A program made the translations under genes and the position numbers. Below, in pieces: positions 25,650 through 33,073 of a DNA stretch of 64,000 nucleotides (positions are counted from its first letter, which is position 1; each line of letters begins with the position of its first letter). Below the pieces are notes generated by a model that saw nothing but the letters and a program-made list of their open reading frames with translations, was not told where the DNA came from and searched no databases. This stretch comes from Streptomyces guryensis (GTDB lineage Bacteria; Actinomycetota; Actinomycetes; Streptomycetales; Streptomycetaceae): positions 224,554 through 288,553 of the forward strand of contig NZ_JAJSBI010000012.1 in NCBI RefSeq assembly GCF_021261325.1, read 5' to 3'.

Positions 25650-27844
25650 ACGACGGCCCCGTCCACGGCACCTGGGAGCCCGCACCGGCCACGCGCTGGG
25701 AGGACGGCTTCCTGAGCGGCAACGGCCGCCACGGCACCCTGCTGTTCGGCGACCCGCAGGACGAGCGGATCGTCGTCACCCACCACGCCCTGGTCCGCCC
25801 CAACGGCGCCGAAACCGCCCGTCCGCCCCGCCTCGCCGCCCGACTCCCCGCGCTCCAGGACCGGTTGCTCGCGGGAGAGCCCGACGCCGCCGAACGTTTC
25901 ACGGACGGGCGCCCCTTGCAGTGGGTGCAGCCCTTCCACCCCGCCTTCGAGATCCGGCTGCGAGGGACGGCCCCCGCCGATGGCACCGCCCACCGCCGCT
26001 CCGTCGACTTCACCACCGGCGTCGTGCGGTCGGAGTCCGAGGACCGTCTCAGCCGCGTCTTCGTCTCCCGCGCCGACGACGTCATCGTCCACCAGGTCAC
26101 CACCCCCGACCTGGACGTCTCCCTCGACCACCGACTCCCGGGAGCACCCCACCAGCTGGCCGTCGGCCACGGCGCCGTCCTCACCGCCGAGGGCGCCCTG
26201 CTCACTCTGCGGGCCCGCCACCCCGGCAGTGACCGCGCCTACACCGGAGTCACCCTTGTCGCGGTCACGGGCGGTCGTACGACCCTCACACCCCCCGGAC
26301 TCCGCGTCACCGGTGCGGACTCCGTCCTGCTGCTGACCCGAGTGCTGCGGAACACCGGCGAGCCGGACGTCCTCGCCGAGGCCAGGTCCCTGGGAGAGCT
26401 GCTGCCCGACGACCACGGCGACCCGTACGCCCACCTCCTCGCCCGCCACACCGAGCTGCACGGCACCGCCTACCGGCGCGTGACCCTGGACCTCGGCGCG
26501 GACCGCGCCGAACGCGCCCTGCCCGGTTCGGAGTTGCTCCGCAGACCCGACAGCCCGGCTCTTTTGGAACGCCTCTTCGCCGCCGGCCGCTACCACCTGC
26601 TCTCCGCCAGCGGTCTCAACCCGCCCCGCCTGACCGGCCTGTGGACCGGCGACTGGGACACCGCCTGGTCGGGAGCGTTCACCAACGACGCCAACGTCAA
26701 CCTCCAGACGGCCTCGGCGGCCTGCGCGGCCCTCCCCGAAGTCACCGAAGCCCTGGCCTCACTGATCCATCGTCAGATTCCGGACTGGCAGGACAACGCC
26801 CGGGAGATCTTCGGCGCCCGGGGTGCCGTGGCCCCGGCGCACTCCGACGGTGAGTCAGGGCTGACGTACCACTTCAGCCGTGAGTACCCGTTGCACCTGT
26901 GGACCGCGGGAGCCGACTGGCTGCTCAAGCCCCTCGTCGACCACGACGAGATCCGCGGCGAACGGGACCCGCGCACCGCGCACGCCCTCGCCGAGGTCGC
27001 CCGGTTCTACGAGGACTTCCTGCGGCGCACCGACGAGGACAGCCAACTCGTCGTCGTGCCCTCCTACTCACCGGAGAACCGCCCCGCGAACGCCGGTTGG
27101 GGCGCGATCAACGCGGCCATGGACCTCTCGGCCGCCCGGCACGCCCTGCGCACGGCCGCCGCGTACCACCCCGAGAAGGCGGCGGACTGGCACGCCCTCG
27201 CCGACCGGCTCCCGCCCCACCGGACCAACGCCGACGGCGCGCTCGCCGAATGGGCGTGGCCCGGCCTCGACGACACCTACGACCACCGCCACCTCAGCCA
27301 CCTCTACGGCGTCTGGCCGCTCGACGAGATCACCCCCTACGACACCCCCGACCTCGCCAAAGCCGCCCACAGGGCCCTGGAACTCCGGGGCTCCGAGAAC
27401 GACTCGGCCCACGGGCACCTCCACCACGCCCTCGTCGCCGCCCGCCTGCGCGACGGCGAACGGGTCGCGCACGCCCTCGGCCAGGTGCTCAAGAGCGACT
27501 TCTTCCACGACTCGCTGATGAGCGCGCACTACCCCGACCGGAACGTCTACAACGCGGACGCGGCCCACACCCTGCCCGCCGTCCTGATCGAGATGCTCGT
27601 GCAGTCCACACCGGATCGGCTGGTGCTGCTGCCGGCGCTCCCCACGGGCTGCACCGCGGGCGAACTCCGCGGCATCCGCACCCGGTTCGGGGCGGAGCTC
27701 GACCTCACCTGGAACCCCACCGAAGTGACCGCGGTGCTGCGCCCCACACGCACCCACCGGGTCGAACTGAGGACTTCCTCCGGCGCCGAACCGCTCGACC
27801 TCGTCGCCGGGGAAGACCACGTCCTGCATCTGGGGGCGTGGTAA
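25646..27844 (+). CDS. GH95-like alpha-L-fucosidase/galactosidase
   Basis: This 732-residue cytoplasmic protein opens with the GH95 beta-domain signature WEDGFLSGNGRHGT. In the (alpha/alpha)6 barrel the Asn pair that activates water in GH95 is present as N350-V-N352. A Glu in YSPEN (Glu477) matches the catalytic acid. Around residue 590 the usual Gly-Trp-Ser stretch is replaced by SAHGHLHHALVAARLRDG, so the active site may be altered. GH95 enzymes release alpha-1,2-linked L-fucose, or L-galactose, from xyloglucan side chains. The gene overlaps the GH42 stop by four bases and leads into the GH12 gene 38 bases on. Confidence 0.82.
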   Translation: MNDGPVHGTWEPAPATRWEDGFLSGNGRHGTLLFGDPQDERIVVTHHALVRPNGAETARPPRLAARLPALQDRLLAGEPDAAERFTDGRPLQWVQPFHPAFEIRLRGTAPADGTAHRRSVDFTTGVVRSESEDRLSRVFVSRADDVIVHQVTTPDLDVSLDHRLPGAPHQLAVGHGAVLTAEGALLTLRARHPGSDRAYTGVTLVAVTGGRTTLTPPGLRVTGADSVLLLTRVLRNTGEPDVLAEARSLGELLPDDHGDPYAHLLARHTELHGTAYRRVTLDLGADRAERALPGSELLRRPDSPALLERLFAAGRYHLLSASGLNPPRLTGLWTGDWDTAWSGAFTNDANVNLQTASAACAALPEVTEALASLIHRQIPDWQDNAREIFGARGAVAPAHSDGESGLTYHFSREYPLHLWTAGADWLLKPLVDHDEIRGERDPRTAHALAEVARFYEDFLRRTDEDSQLVVVPSYSPENRPANAGWGAINAAMDLSAARHALRTAAAYHPEKAADWHALADRLPPHRTNADGALAEWAWPGLDDTYDHRHLSHLYGVWPLDEITPYDTPDLAKAAHRALELRGSENDSAHGHLHHALVAARLRDGERVAHALGQVLKSDFFHDSLMSAHYPDRNVYNADAAHTLPAVLIEMLVQSTPDRLVLLPALPTGCTAGELRGIRTRFGAELDLTWNPTEVTAVLRPTRTHRVELRTSSGAEPLDLVAGEDHVLHLGAW

Positions 27845-27882
27845 CCACCCCCGCACTTCCCCCCACCCATGGAAGGGACACC

Positions 27883-28596
27883 ATGGCAAAGAGCACCCGG
27901 AGCAAGATCACCACAATGGTGCTGGCCCCGGCGATGGCCGTCGGCGCCGTCGTCGGTCTCGCCTCCGCCCCCGCCTCCGCCGCCGTCTGGAACTCCTGCG
28001 CCCAGTACGGCAGCACGAACCTGAACGGCTACACGCTCTACAACAACATCTGGGGCTCCGGCGCCGGCAGCCAGTGCATCTGGGCCAACTCCGGCACCAA
28101 CTGGGGCGTCTGGGCCAACCACCCCAACACCGGCGGCATCAAGTCCTACCCGAACGCCGACAAGGTGATCAACAAGTCGATCACCTCGCTCGGTTCGCTC
28201 TCCAGCAGCTACAACGTCTCCGTCCCGTCGTCCGGCGCGTACGAGACGGCGTACGACATCTGGGACACCAACCACAAGTACGAGATCATGCTCTGGATGA
28301 ACAAGACCGGCGCCGTCGGCCCGCTCGGCACCTCGCAGGGCAACGTCACGCTGGGCGGTCACTCCTGGACCGTCTACAAGGGCAACAACGGCTCCAACGA
28401 CGTGTTCTCGTTCGTCCGCAGCTCCAACTCGACCTCCGGCACGGTCGACATTCTGCCGATCCTGAAGTGGATCAAGGACAGCAAGGGCTGGTTCGGCAAC
28501 GTGACCATCGGGGACCTGCAGTTCGGCTTCGAGATCACGTCATCGTCCGGTGGCCTGAACTTCACCGTCAACAGCGAGAGCGTCAGCAGCAGTTGA
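27883..28596 (+). CDS. Secreted GH12 endo-glucanase/xyloglucanase
   Basis: This 237-residue enzyme has a Sec signal peptide (cleavage after ASA near residue 34) and a single GH12 jelly-roll domain. The nucleophile is Glu134 in YEIMLWM and the acid/base is Glu217 in FGFEITSS. GGAAGGGA lies 4-11 bases before the ATG. GH12 contains both cellulases and xyloglucan-specific enzymes, and the setting next to GH74, GH42, GH95, GH31 and GH3 favours xyloglucan. There is no cellulose-binding module, unlike many Streptomyces cellulases. Confidence 0.92.
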   Translation: MAKSTRSKITTMVLAPAMAVGAVVGLASAPASAAVWNSCAQYGSTNLNGYTLYNNIWGSGAGSQCIWANSGTNWGVWANHPNTGGIKSYPNADKVINKSITSLGSLSSSYNVSVPSSGAYETAYDIWDTNHKYEIMLWMNKTGAVGPLGTSQGNVTLGGHSWTVYKGNNGSNDVFSFVRSSNSTSGTVDILPILKWIKDSKGWFGNVTIGDLQFGFEITSSSGGLNFTVNSESVSSS

Positions 28597-28630
28597 TGTT
28601 GATGCGGTCCGGGTGAGGTTTCATGGACCC

Positions 28631-29209
28631 ATGCAGATCCTCACCCCCCTCCGCACCACGCTGGCGGCCGCTGCCGCAGTGCTCGCCATACCGGGCACCG
28701 CGGCAGCGGCACCCGCCTCTCCCTGGTCCTCCCCCTTGCACCCGGTGGCGTCCCTCGCCGCCGAACGCCTCGCCACCGCGGACCTGGTGGCCGCGGCCAA
28801 ATGGGGCACCGACAGCCCTATCGACGACCCCGCCCGCGAGCAGGTGGTCCTCGACACCGTCGCCGCACAGGCGCAGCGGATCGGGGCCGACCCCGACGAG
28901 GTCCGCCGCATCTTCCGCGACCAGATCGAGGCCAACAAGGTCGTCCAGCGCGCCCTCTACGCCCGCTGGACCGCCCACCCCGAACAGGCCCCGACGACCA
29001 AGCCCGACCTGAACGTGGTCCGCCAGACCATCAACCGCATCAACACGGACCTGGTCCAGGCAGTCGCAGACACGACACCGGAGCGCACGGCCCTGACGTG
29101 CCGCCCCGAACTCACAGTGGCGGTGATCGAGGTCCACCACGAAAAACACCCGGACCTGCTCCACACCAAGGCCCTGGTCCGTTCCCTGGAGTCCGTCTGC
29201 AGGAGCTGA
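28631..29209 (+). CDS. Secreted chorismate mutase (AroQ-gamma type)
   Basis: This 192-residue protein has a Sec signal peptide (cleavage near AAA-AP, residue ~25) and an all-helical AroQ fold like the secreted M. tuberculosis enzyme. Diagnostic text is AAAKWGTDSPIDDPARE, followed by RIFRDQIEANKVVQ. Two Cys near the C-terminus (TCRPEL and SVCRS) could form the disulfide seen in this class. It converts chorismate to prephenate outside the cytoplasmic membrane, for reasons not established. ATG 28631 gives a clean signal peptide; GTG 28613 is an in-frame alternative. It begins 34 bases after the GH12 gene and may share its transcript. Confidence 0.88.
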   Translation: MQILTPLRTTLAAAAAVLAIPGTAAAAPASPWSSPLHPVASLAAERLATADLVAAAKWGTDSPIDDPAREQVVLDTVAAQAQRIGADPDEVRRIFRDQIEANKVVQRALYARWTAHPEQAPTTKPDLNVVRQTINRINTDLVQAVADTTPERTALTCRPELTVAVIEVHHEKHPDLLHTKALVRSLESVCRS

Positions 29210-29236
29210 GCAGGCGGGGCAATCGGCCGTGCTGTT

Positions 29237-29263
29237 CCCCGCGCCCCTTCCAGGGGCGCGGGG
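29237..29263. terminator. Bidirectional hairpin terminator
   Basis: A 12-bp perfect inverted repeat (CCCCGCGCCCCT / AGGGGCGCGGGG) with a 3-base loop lies between the ends of the convergent chorismate mutase and GH31 genes. It forms one end of a family A repeat. Confidence 0.8.
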
Positions 29264-29310
29264 CTGTATCGATTTGCGGCTCCGCCGCGTGGGCGCGACA
29301 AGCCACGACG
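29237..29310 (-). repeat. Dispersed repeat family A, copy 2
   Basis: The minus strand reads CGTGGCTTGTCGCG, then GGCGGAGCCGCAAATCGATA and the C-rich hairpin. Its closest relative here is the minus-strand copy at 61122. Confidence 0.85.
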
Positions 29311-29346
29311 AAGCAGCAGTCGACCATGGACCTGAAGCGGCAGTTC

Positions 29347-31404
29347 CTACGAAGCAATAGGCAACTGCGCCCCGTCCCGCAGGAACAACGGAATCCGCTC
29401 CAACGGTGCGTCAACAGTCACGGCCGCACCCCCCTCATAGGTCTCTCCCGTCCACGCATCCGTCCACGTGGCCCCCGCCGGAAGATGGACAGTCCGGGCG
29501 CTGGCGCCAGCCGTGAGCACCGGCGCAACCAACAGATCCCGCCCGAACAGATACGCGTCATCCACGGCCCAGGCCGTCTGATCCTCCGGGAACTCCAGGA
29601 ACAGCGGCCGCATCACCGGCAGCCCCTCCTCATGCGCCTCCCGCATGACCTCCAGGACGTACGGCGTCAGCCGCTCCCGCAGCCGCAGGTACCGCTCCAG
29701 GATCGCCCCGGCCTCCTCGCCGTAGGACCACACCTCGTTCGGCCCGCCGGTCATCTCCGGCCCCAGCGGCATCCCCGGGTCACGGAACCCGTGCAGCCGC
29801 ATCAGGGGAGACAGGGCCCCGAACTGGAACCACCGCACCATGACCTCGCGGTACGCCGGGTCGTCCGGGTCACCCCCGTGGAAGCCGCCGATGTCGGTGT
29901 TCCACCAGGGGATGCCCGAGAGGGCCGTGTTGAGGCCGGCCGCGATCTGGCGGCGCAGGGTCGGGAAGTCGGTGCCGATGTCGCCGGACCACAGGGCGGC
30001 GCCGTAGCGCTGACTGCCCGCCCAGGCCGAGCGGTTGAGGGTGACGACCTCCTCGCCCTCGGCGCGCAGACCCTCGTAGAAGGTGCGGGAGTTCTCGGCG
30101 GGGTAGCTGTTGCCCACCTCCAGGCCGGGGCCCGCCCAGTAGCGCAGGTTCTCCTGGAAGCCCGGCTTCAGCTCCGGCTCGCAGGCGTCCAGCCAGAAGG
30201 CCGTGATGCCGTACGGCTCCAGGTAGTTCTCCTTCACCCGCGACCACACGAACTCACGGGCCTCCGGGTTGGTGGCGTCGTAGAAGGCGACCTGAACGGT
30301 GGAGGCGACCTGTTTGTCGGGCCAGTCGGCGTGCGCCATCGGGCCGTACTGGGTGCCGATGAAGTAGCCGCGCTGCTCCATCACCGGGTGGTTCTCGCTC
30401 AGCGGCGACACGGACGGCCACACGCTCACCACCAGCTTGATGCCGAGCTCCGCCAGTTCGCGCACCATCGCCGCGGGGTCCGGCCACTCGGCGGGGTCGA
30501 ACTTCCACTCGCCCAGGTGCGTCCAGTGGAAGAAGTCGCACACGATGGCCGAGATGGGCAGCCCCCGGCGCTTGTACTCCCTTGCCACCGCGAGCAGTTC
30601 GTCCTGGGTGCGGTAGCGCAGCTTGCACTGCCAGAAGCCGGCCGCCCACTGAGGCAGCATCGGTGTCCGGCCGGTGACCGCGCTGTAGCGGCGCTGGCCG
30701 TCGGCCGGGGTGCCCGCGGTGATCCAGTAGTCGATCTGGCGGGCGGAGTCGGCCACCCAGCGGGTGCCGTTGTGTGCCAGCTCCACGCGGCCGATCGCCG
30801 GGTTGTTCCACAGCAGGGTGTAGCCGCGGCTGGAGGAGAGCACCGGGATGCCGACCTCGGCGTTGCGCTGGACCAGGTCGAGGACCAGGCCCTTCTGGTC
30901 GAGGCGGCCGTGCTGGTGCTGGCCGAGGCCGTACAGCTTCTCGTCGTCGTAGGCGGCGAACCGCTGCTCCAGGCGGTGGTGGCCGTTGCCGACGGCGGTG
31001 TAGAGGCGGGAGCCCGGCCACCAGAAGTGGGCGCGTTCCTCGGCCAGCACCTCGCGGCCGTCGTCGGTGCGCAGGAAGCGGATCAGGCCCTCGGCGCTCA
31101 CCTCCACGGTGAGGGCGCCGACGGTCAACTGCCCTTCCCCGTCACCGATCTTGACGCTGCTCTCGGTGGCCGGCGCCATGTCGAGCAGGGCGCCCGGCAG
31201 GCCCTCCAGGATCGGGCCGCCGAGCCTGGCCCGCACCCGGACCGCGTCCGGACCCCACGGCTCGATGCGGAGGGTCTCCTGACGGCCGCTCCACTCCAGC
31301 GCGCCGTCCCGCTCCCGGAAGGTGCCCACGGTGGGTGACGACTGGGCGAGACCGACCTGGGGCTGGGCCCCGGCCTGTGGCTGGTTTTCGGCAGACTGGT
31401 TCAC
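29347..31404 (-). CDS. GH31 alpha-xylosidase
   Basis: This 685-residue cytoplasmic enzyme has an N-terminal beta-sandwich, a TIM barrel and two C-terminal beta-domains. The nucleophile is Asp406 in FWLDACEPE and the acid/base is Asp475 in WSGDIGTDF. WTHLGEWKFDPAEWPDP and YWAGPGLEVGNSYP resemble YicI/XylS-type alpha-xylosidases more than alpha-glucosidases. It would remove terminal alpha-1,6-xylose from imported oligosaccharides. GTG 31404 has CGGGAG about 9 bases ahead; an ATG frame extension to 31446 is less likely. It lies 58 bases downstream of the LacI-type gene on the same strand and is probably co-transcribed, with no separate operator. Confidence 0.88.
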   Translation of the reverse strand: MNQSAENQPQAGAQPQVGLAQSSPTVGTFRERDGALEWSGRQETLRIEPWGPDAVRVRARLGGPILEGLPGALLDMAPATESSVKIGDGEGQLTVGALTVEVSAEGLIRFLRTDDGREVLAEERAHFWWPGSRLYTAVGNGHHRLEQRFAAYDDEKLYGLGQHQHGRLDQKGLVLDLVQRNAEVGIPVLSSSRGYTLLWNNPAIGRVELAHNGTRWVADSARQIDYWITAGTPADGQRRYSAVTGRTPMLPQWAAGFWQCKLRYRTQDELLAVAREYKRRGLPISAIVCDFFHWTHLGEWKFDPAEWPDPAAMVRELAELGIKLVVSVWPSVSPLSENHPVMEQRGYFIGTQYGPMAHADWPDKQVASTVQVAFYDATNPEAREFVWSRVKENYLEPYGITAFWLDACEPELKPGFQENLRYWAGPGLEVGNSYPAENSRTFYEGLRAEGEEVVTLNRSAWAGSQRYGAALWSGDIGTDFPTLRRQIAAGLNTALSGIPWWNTDIGGFHGGDPDDPAYREVMVRWFQFGALSPLMRLHGFRDPGMPLGPEMTGGPNEVWSYGEEAGAILERYLRLRERLTPYVLEVMREAHEEGLPVMRPLFLEFPEDQTAWAVDDAYLFGRDLLVAPVLTAGASARTVHLPAGATWTDAWTGETYEGGAAVTVDAPLERIPLFLRDGAQLPIAS

Positions 31405-31462
31405 GAAGGGTGCTCCCGAAAGACATGAGGGTGCCGCGGAGGGCACGCACGGAAGAGCGGGA

Positions 31463-32479
31463 TCAGGAAGTACCGGAGGGTGCCGGGCCCGTGCTCGCCC
31501 GCACCGCCAACTCCGGTGCGATCAGCACGACTTCGTCCGCACCCCGGCCGTCGAGCTTGGCGACCAGACGCTCCACGGCGTGCCGGCCCATCTCCTGCGC
31601 CGGGATGGCGACGGACGTCAGCCGCACCGAGGCCTGCATGGCGACCTGGTCCGGGCAGACCGCGACCACCGACACGTCCTCGGGCACGGCACGGCCCTGC
31701 TGGCGGAGCAGGGCGAGCAGCGGCTCGACCGCCGACTCGTTCTGCACGACGAAGCCGGTGGTGCCGGGCCGCTCGTCGAGAATGCGGGCGAGGGTCACGG
31801 CCATGGCGTCGTACCCGCCCTCGCACGGCCGGTGCAGCAGCCGTACGCCCAGCTCCTGGGCGCGCGACCGCAGTCCGTCGAGGGTGCGCTCGGCGAAGCC
31901 CGTGTGCCGCTCGTAGACGGCGGGGGCCTCTCCTATGACAGCGATGTCGCGGTGGCCGAGCATCGCGAGGTGCTCCACGCACAGCGCGCCGGTCGCCTTG
32001 AAGTCGAGGTCGACACAGGTCAGTCCGGTCGTGTCGGCGGGGAGGCCGATGAGCACCGACGGCTGGTCGGTGCCGCGCAGCAACGGCAGCCGCTCGTCGT
32101 CGAGTTCGACGTCCATCAGGATCATCGCGTCGGCGAGCCCGCTGCCGGTGACCCGGCGCACCGCGTCGGGGCCCTCCTCGCCGGTCAGCAGCAGGACGTC
32201 GTACCCGTGCGTCCGGGCCGTGGTGGCGACCGCGATGGCGATCTCCATCATCACCGGTACGTACATGTCGGTGCGCAGCGGGACCATCAGCGCGATGATG
32301 TTCGACCTGCTGCTGGCCAGGGCCCGCGCGCCCGCGTTCGGGTGGTAGCCGAGTTCGCGGATGGACTGCTCGACCCGCTGCCGGGTGATCGTGGAGATGG
32401 ACCGCTTGCCGCTGAGGACATAGCTCACCGTGCTCGCCGAGACTCCGGCGTGCTGGGCGACCTCGGCGAGGGTGACCAT
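31463..32479 (-). CDS. LacI-family transcriptional regulator of the xyloglucan locus
   Basis: This 338-residue repressor has an N-terminal helix-turn-helix (residues 3-22, TLAEVAQHAGVSASTVSYVL) and hinge (ALASSRSN), followed by a periplasmic-binding-protein-like sensor domain. ATG 32479 has GGAGAG a few bases ahead; a TTG twelve bases earlier is also in frame. Two operators flank its promoter, so it is probably autoregulated. Matching palindromes at the GH3 and transporter promoters make it the likely regulator of the whole locus. The inducer is probably a xyloglucan-derived sugar, which is inference. Confidence 0.92.
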   Translation of the reverse strand: MVTLAEVAQHAGVSASTVSYVLSGKRSISTITRQRVEQSIRELGYHPNAGARALASSRSNIIALMVPLRTDMYVPVMMEIAIAVATTARTHGYDVLLLTGEEGPDAVRRVTGSGLADAMILMDVELDDERLPLLRGTDQPSVLIGLPADTTGLTCVDLDFKATGALCVEHLAMLGHRDIAVIGEAPAVYERHTGFAERTLDGLRSRAQELGVRLLHRPCEGGYDAMAVTLARILDERPGTTGFVVQNESAVEPLLALLRQQGRAVPEDVSVVAVCPDQVAMQASVRLTSVAIPAQEMGRHAVERLVAKLDGRGADEVVLIAPELAVRASTGPAPSGTS

Positions 32480-32495
32480 CCAGCTCTCCAAGCGT

Positions 32496-32509
32496 GTGAA
32501 GCGCTTCGA
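32496..32509. promoter_or_regulatory. LacI-type operator O3, in the regulator leader
   Basis: GTGAAGCGCTTCGA is the same palindrome with two changes in the left half. It lies between the predicted transcription start (about 32541) and the lacI start codon, where bound protein would act as a roadblock. Confidence 0.75.
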
Positions 32510-32548
32510 CAGTGCGCATTGCGAACAGGGGCGGGTGGGGGTGGTTCG

Positions 32549-32578
32549 ACACTAGCTCTAGCGAGGGTGGGGTGTCCA
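32549..32578 (-). promoter_or_regulatory. Promoter of the LacI-type gene and GH31
   Basis: On the minus strand TGGACA (32573-32578), an 18-base spacer and TAGTGT (32549-32554) form a good HrdB-type promoter. Operators O4 and O3 lie just upstream of the -35 box and downstream of the start. Confidence 0.6.
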
Positions 32579-32585
32579 TAGGATG

Positions 32586-32599
32586 TCGAAGCGCTTCGA
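32586..32599. promoter_or_regulatory. LacI-type operator O4
   Basis: This is an exact TCGAAGCGCTTCGA copy, extended to a 16-bp palindrome by a flanking G and C. It lies between the regulator promoter and the plus-strand relic at 32705, so it could once have controlled both. Confidence 0.85.
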
Positions 32600-32704
32600 C
32601 AGCTTTCTTCTGCCGGAGGTCGTTTCCGGGAGCGCGGCGACCTGTCCGGCCGTCGGCGGCCACTGAGAGGTCGTACCCGAACCGTCCCTCGGAAGGGCCC
32701 CCCG

Positions 32705-32953
32705 ATGCAACACCGCAGACCGCGCCCGTCCAAGAAGAGGAAGACCTTCCTGACCTCCGCGGTCGCCCTCGCGGCCGCCGCCGCGTCGCCGTCGCGCAGG
32801 CGGGCGAGACGGACAGGACGTTTCACCCAGGCACTCGTACGGCGCAAGCTCCTCGGCAACGACAAACACGTCTCCGGCATCGCGTCCGGCACCGAGGTCT
32901 TCAAGGGCACGGGCCGTCCGGTCACCAGGTCGAACTCCGTCGACATCGGCTGA
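32705..32953 (+). pseudogene. Probable relic of a secreted-protein gene
   Basis: An 82-codon frame begins with a good signal-peptide start (KKRKTFLTSAVALAAAA) after GGAAGGG and then turns into Arg-rich, unstructured text. A one-base frame change near 32795 would continue the signal peptide as VAVAQAGETDRTFHP, with a normal cleavage site. The rest does not resemble a folded domain in any frame. The reading is that a xyloglucan-regulated secreted protein gene has decayed by frameshift and deletion. An alternative is a real short protein of unknown role. The gap from 32954 to 33073 holds only the leader of the next gene. Confidence 0.4.
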
Positions 32954-33073
32954 ATCGGCTGAACGGCTGCGCGAAGGGTGGTGACCTCGCCCCGAATCGG
33001 GTACATACGATCGGGTAGCACCCGTCGGTAACCAAACTGGACCAAGATCCCGATTCGCGGCGAGGTGGCCCTG

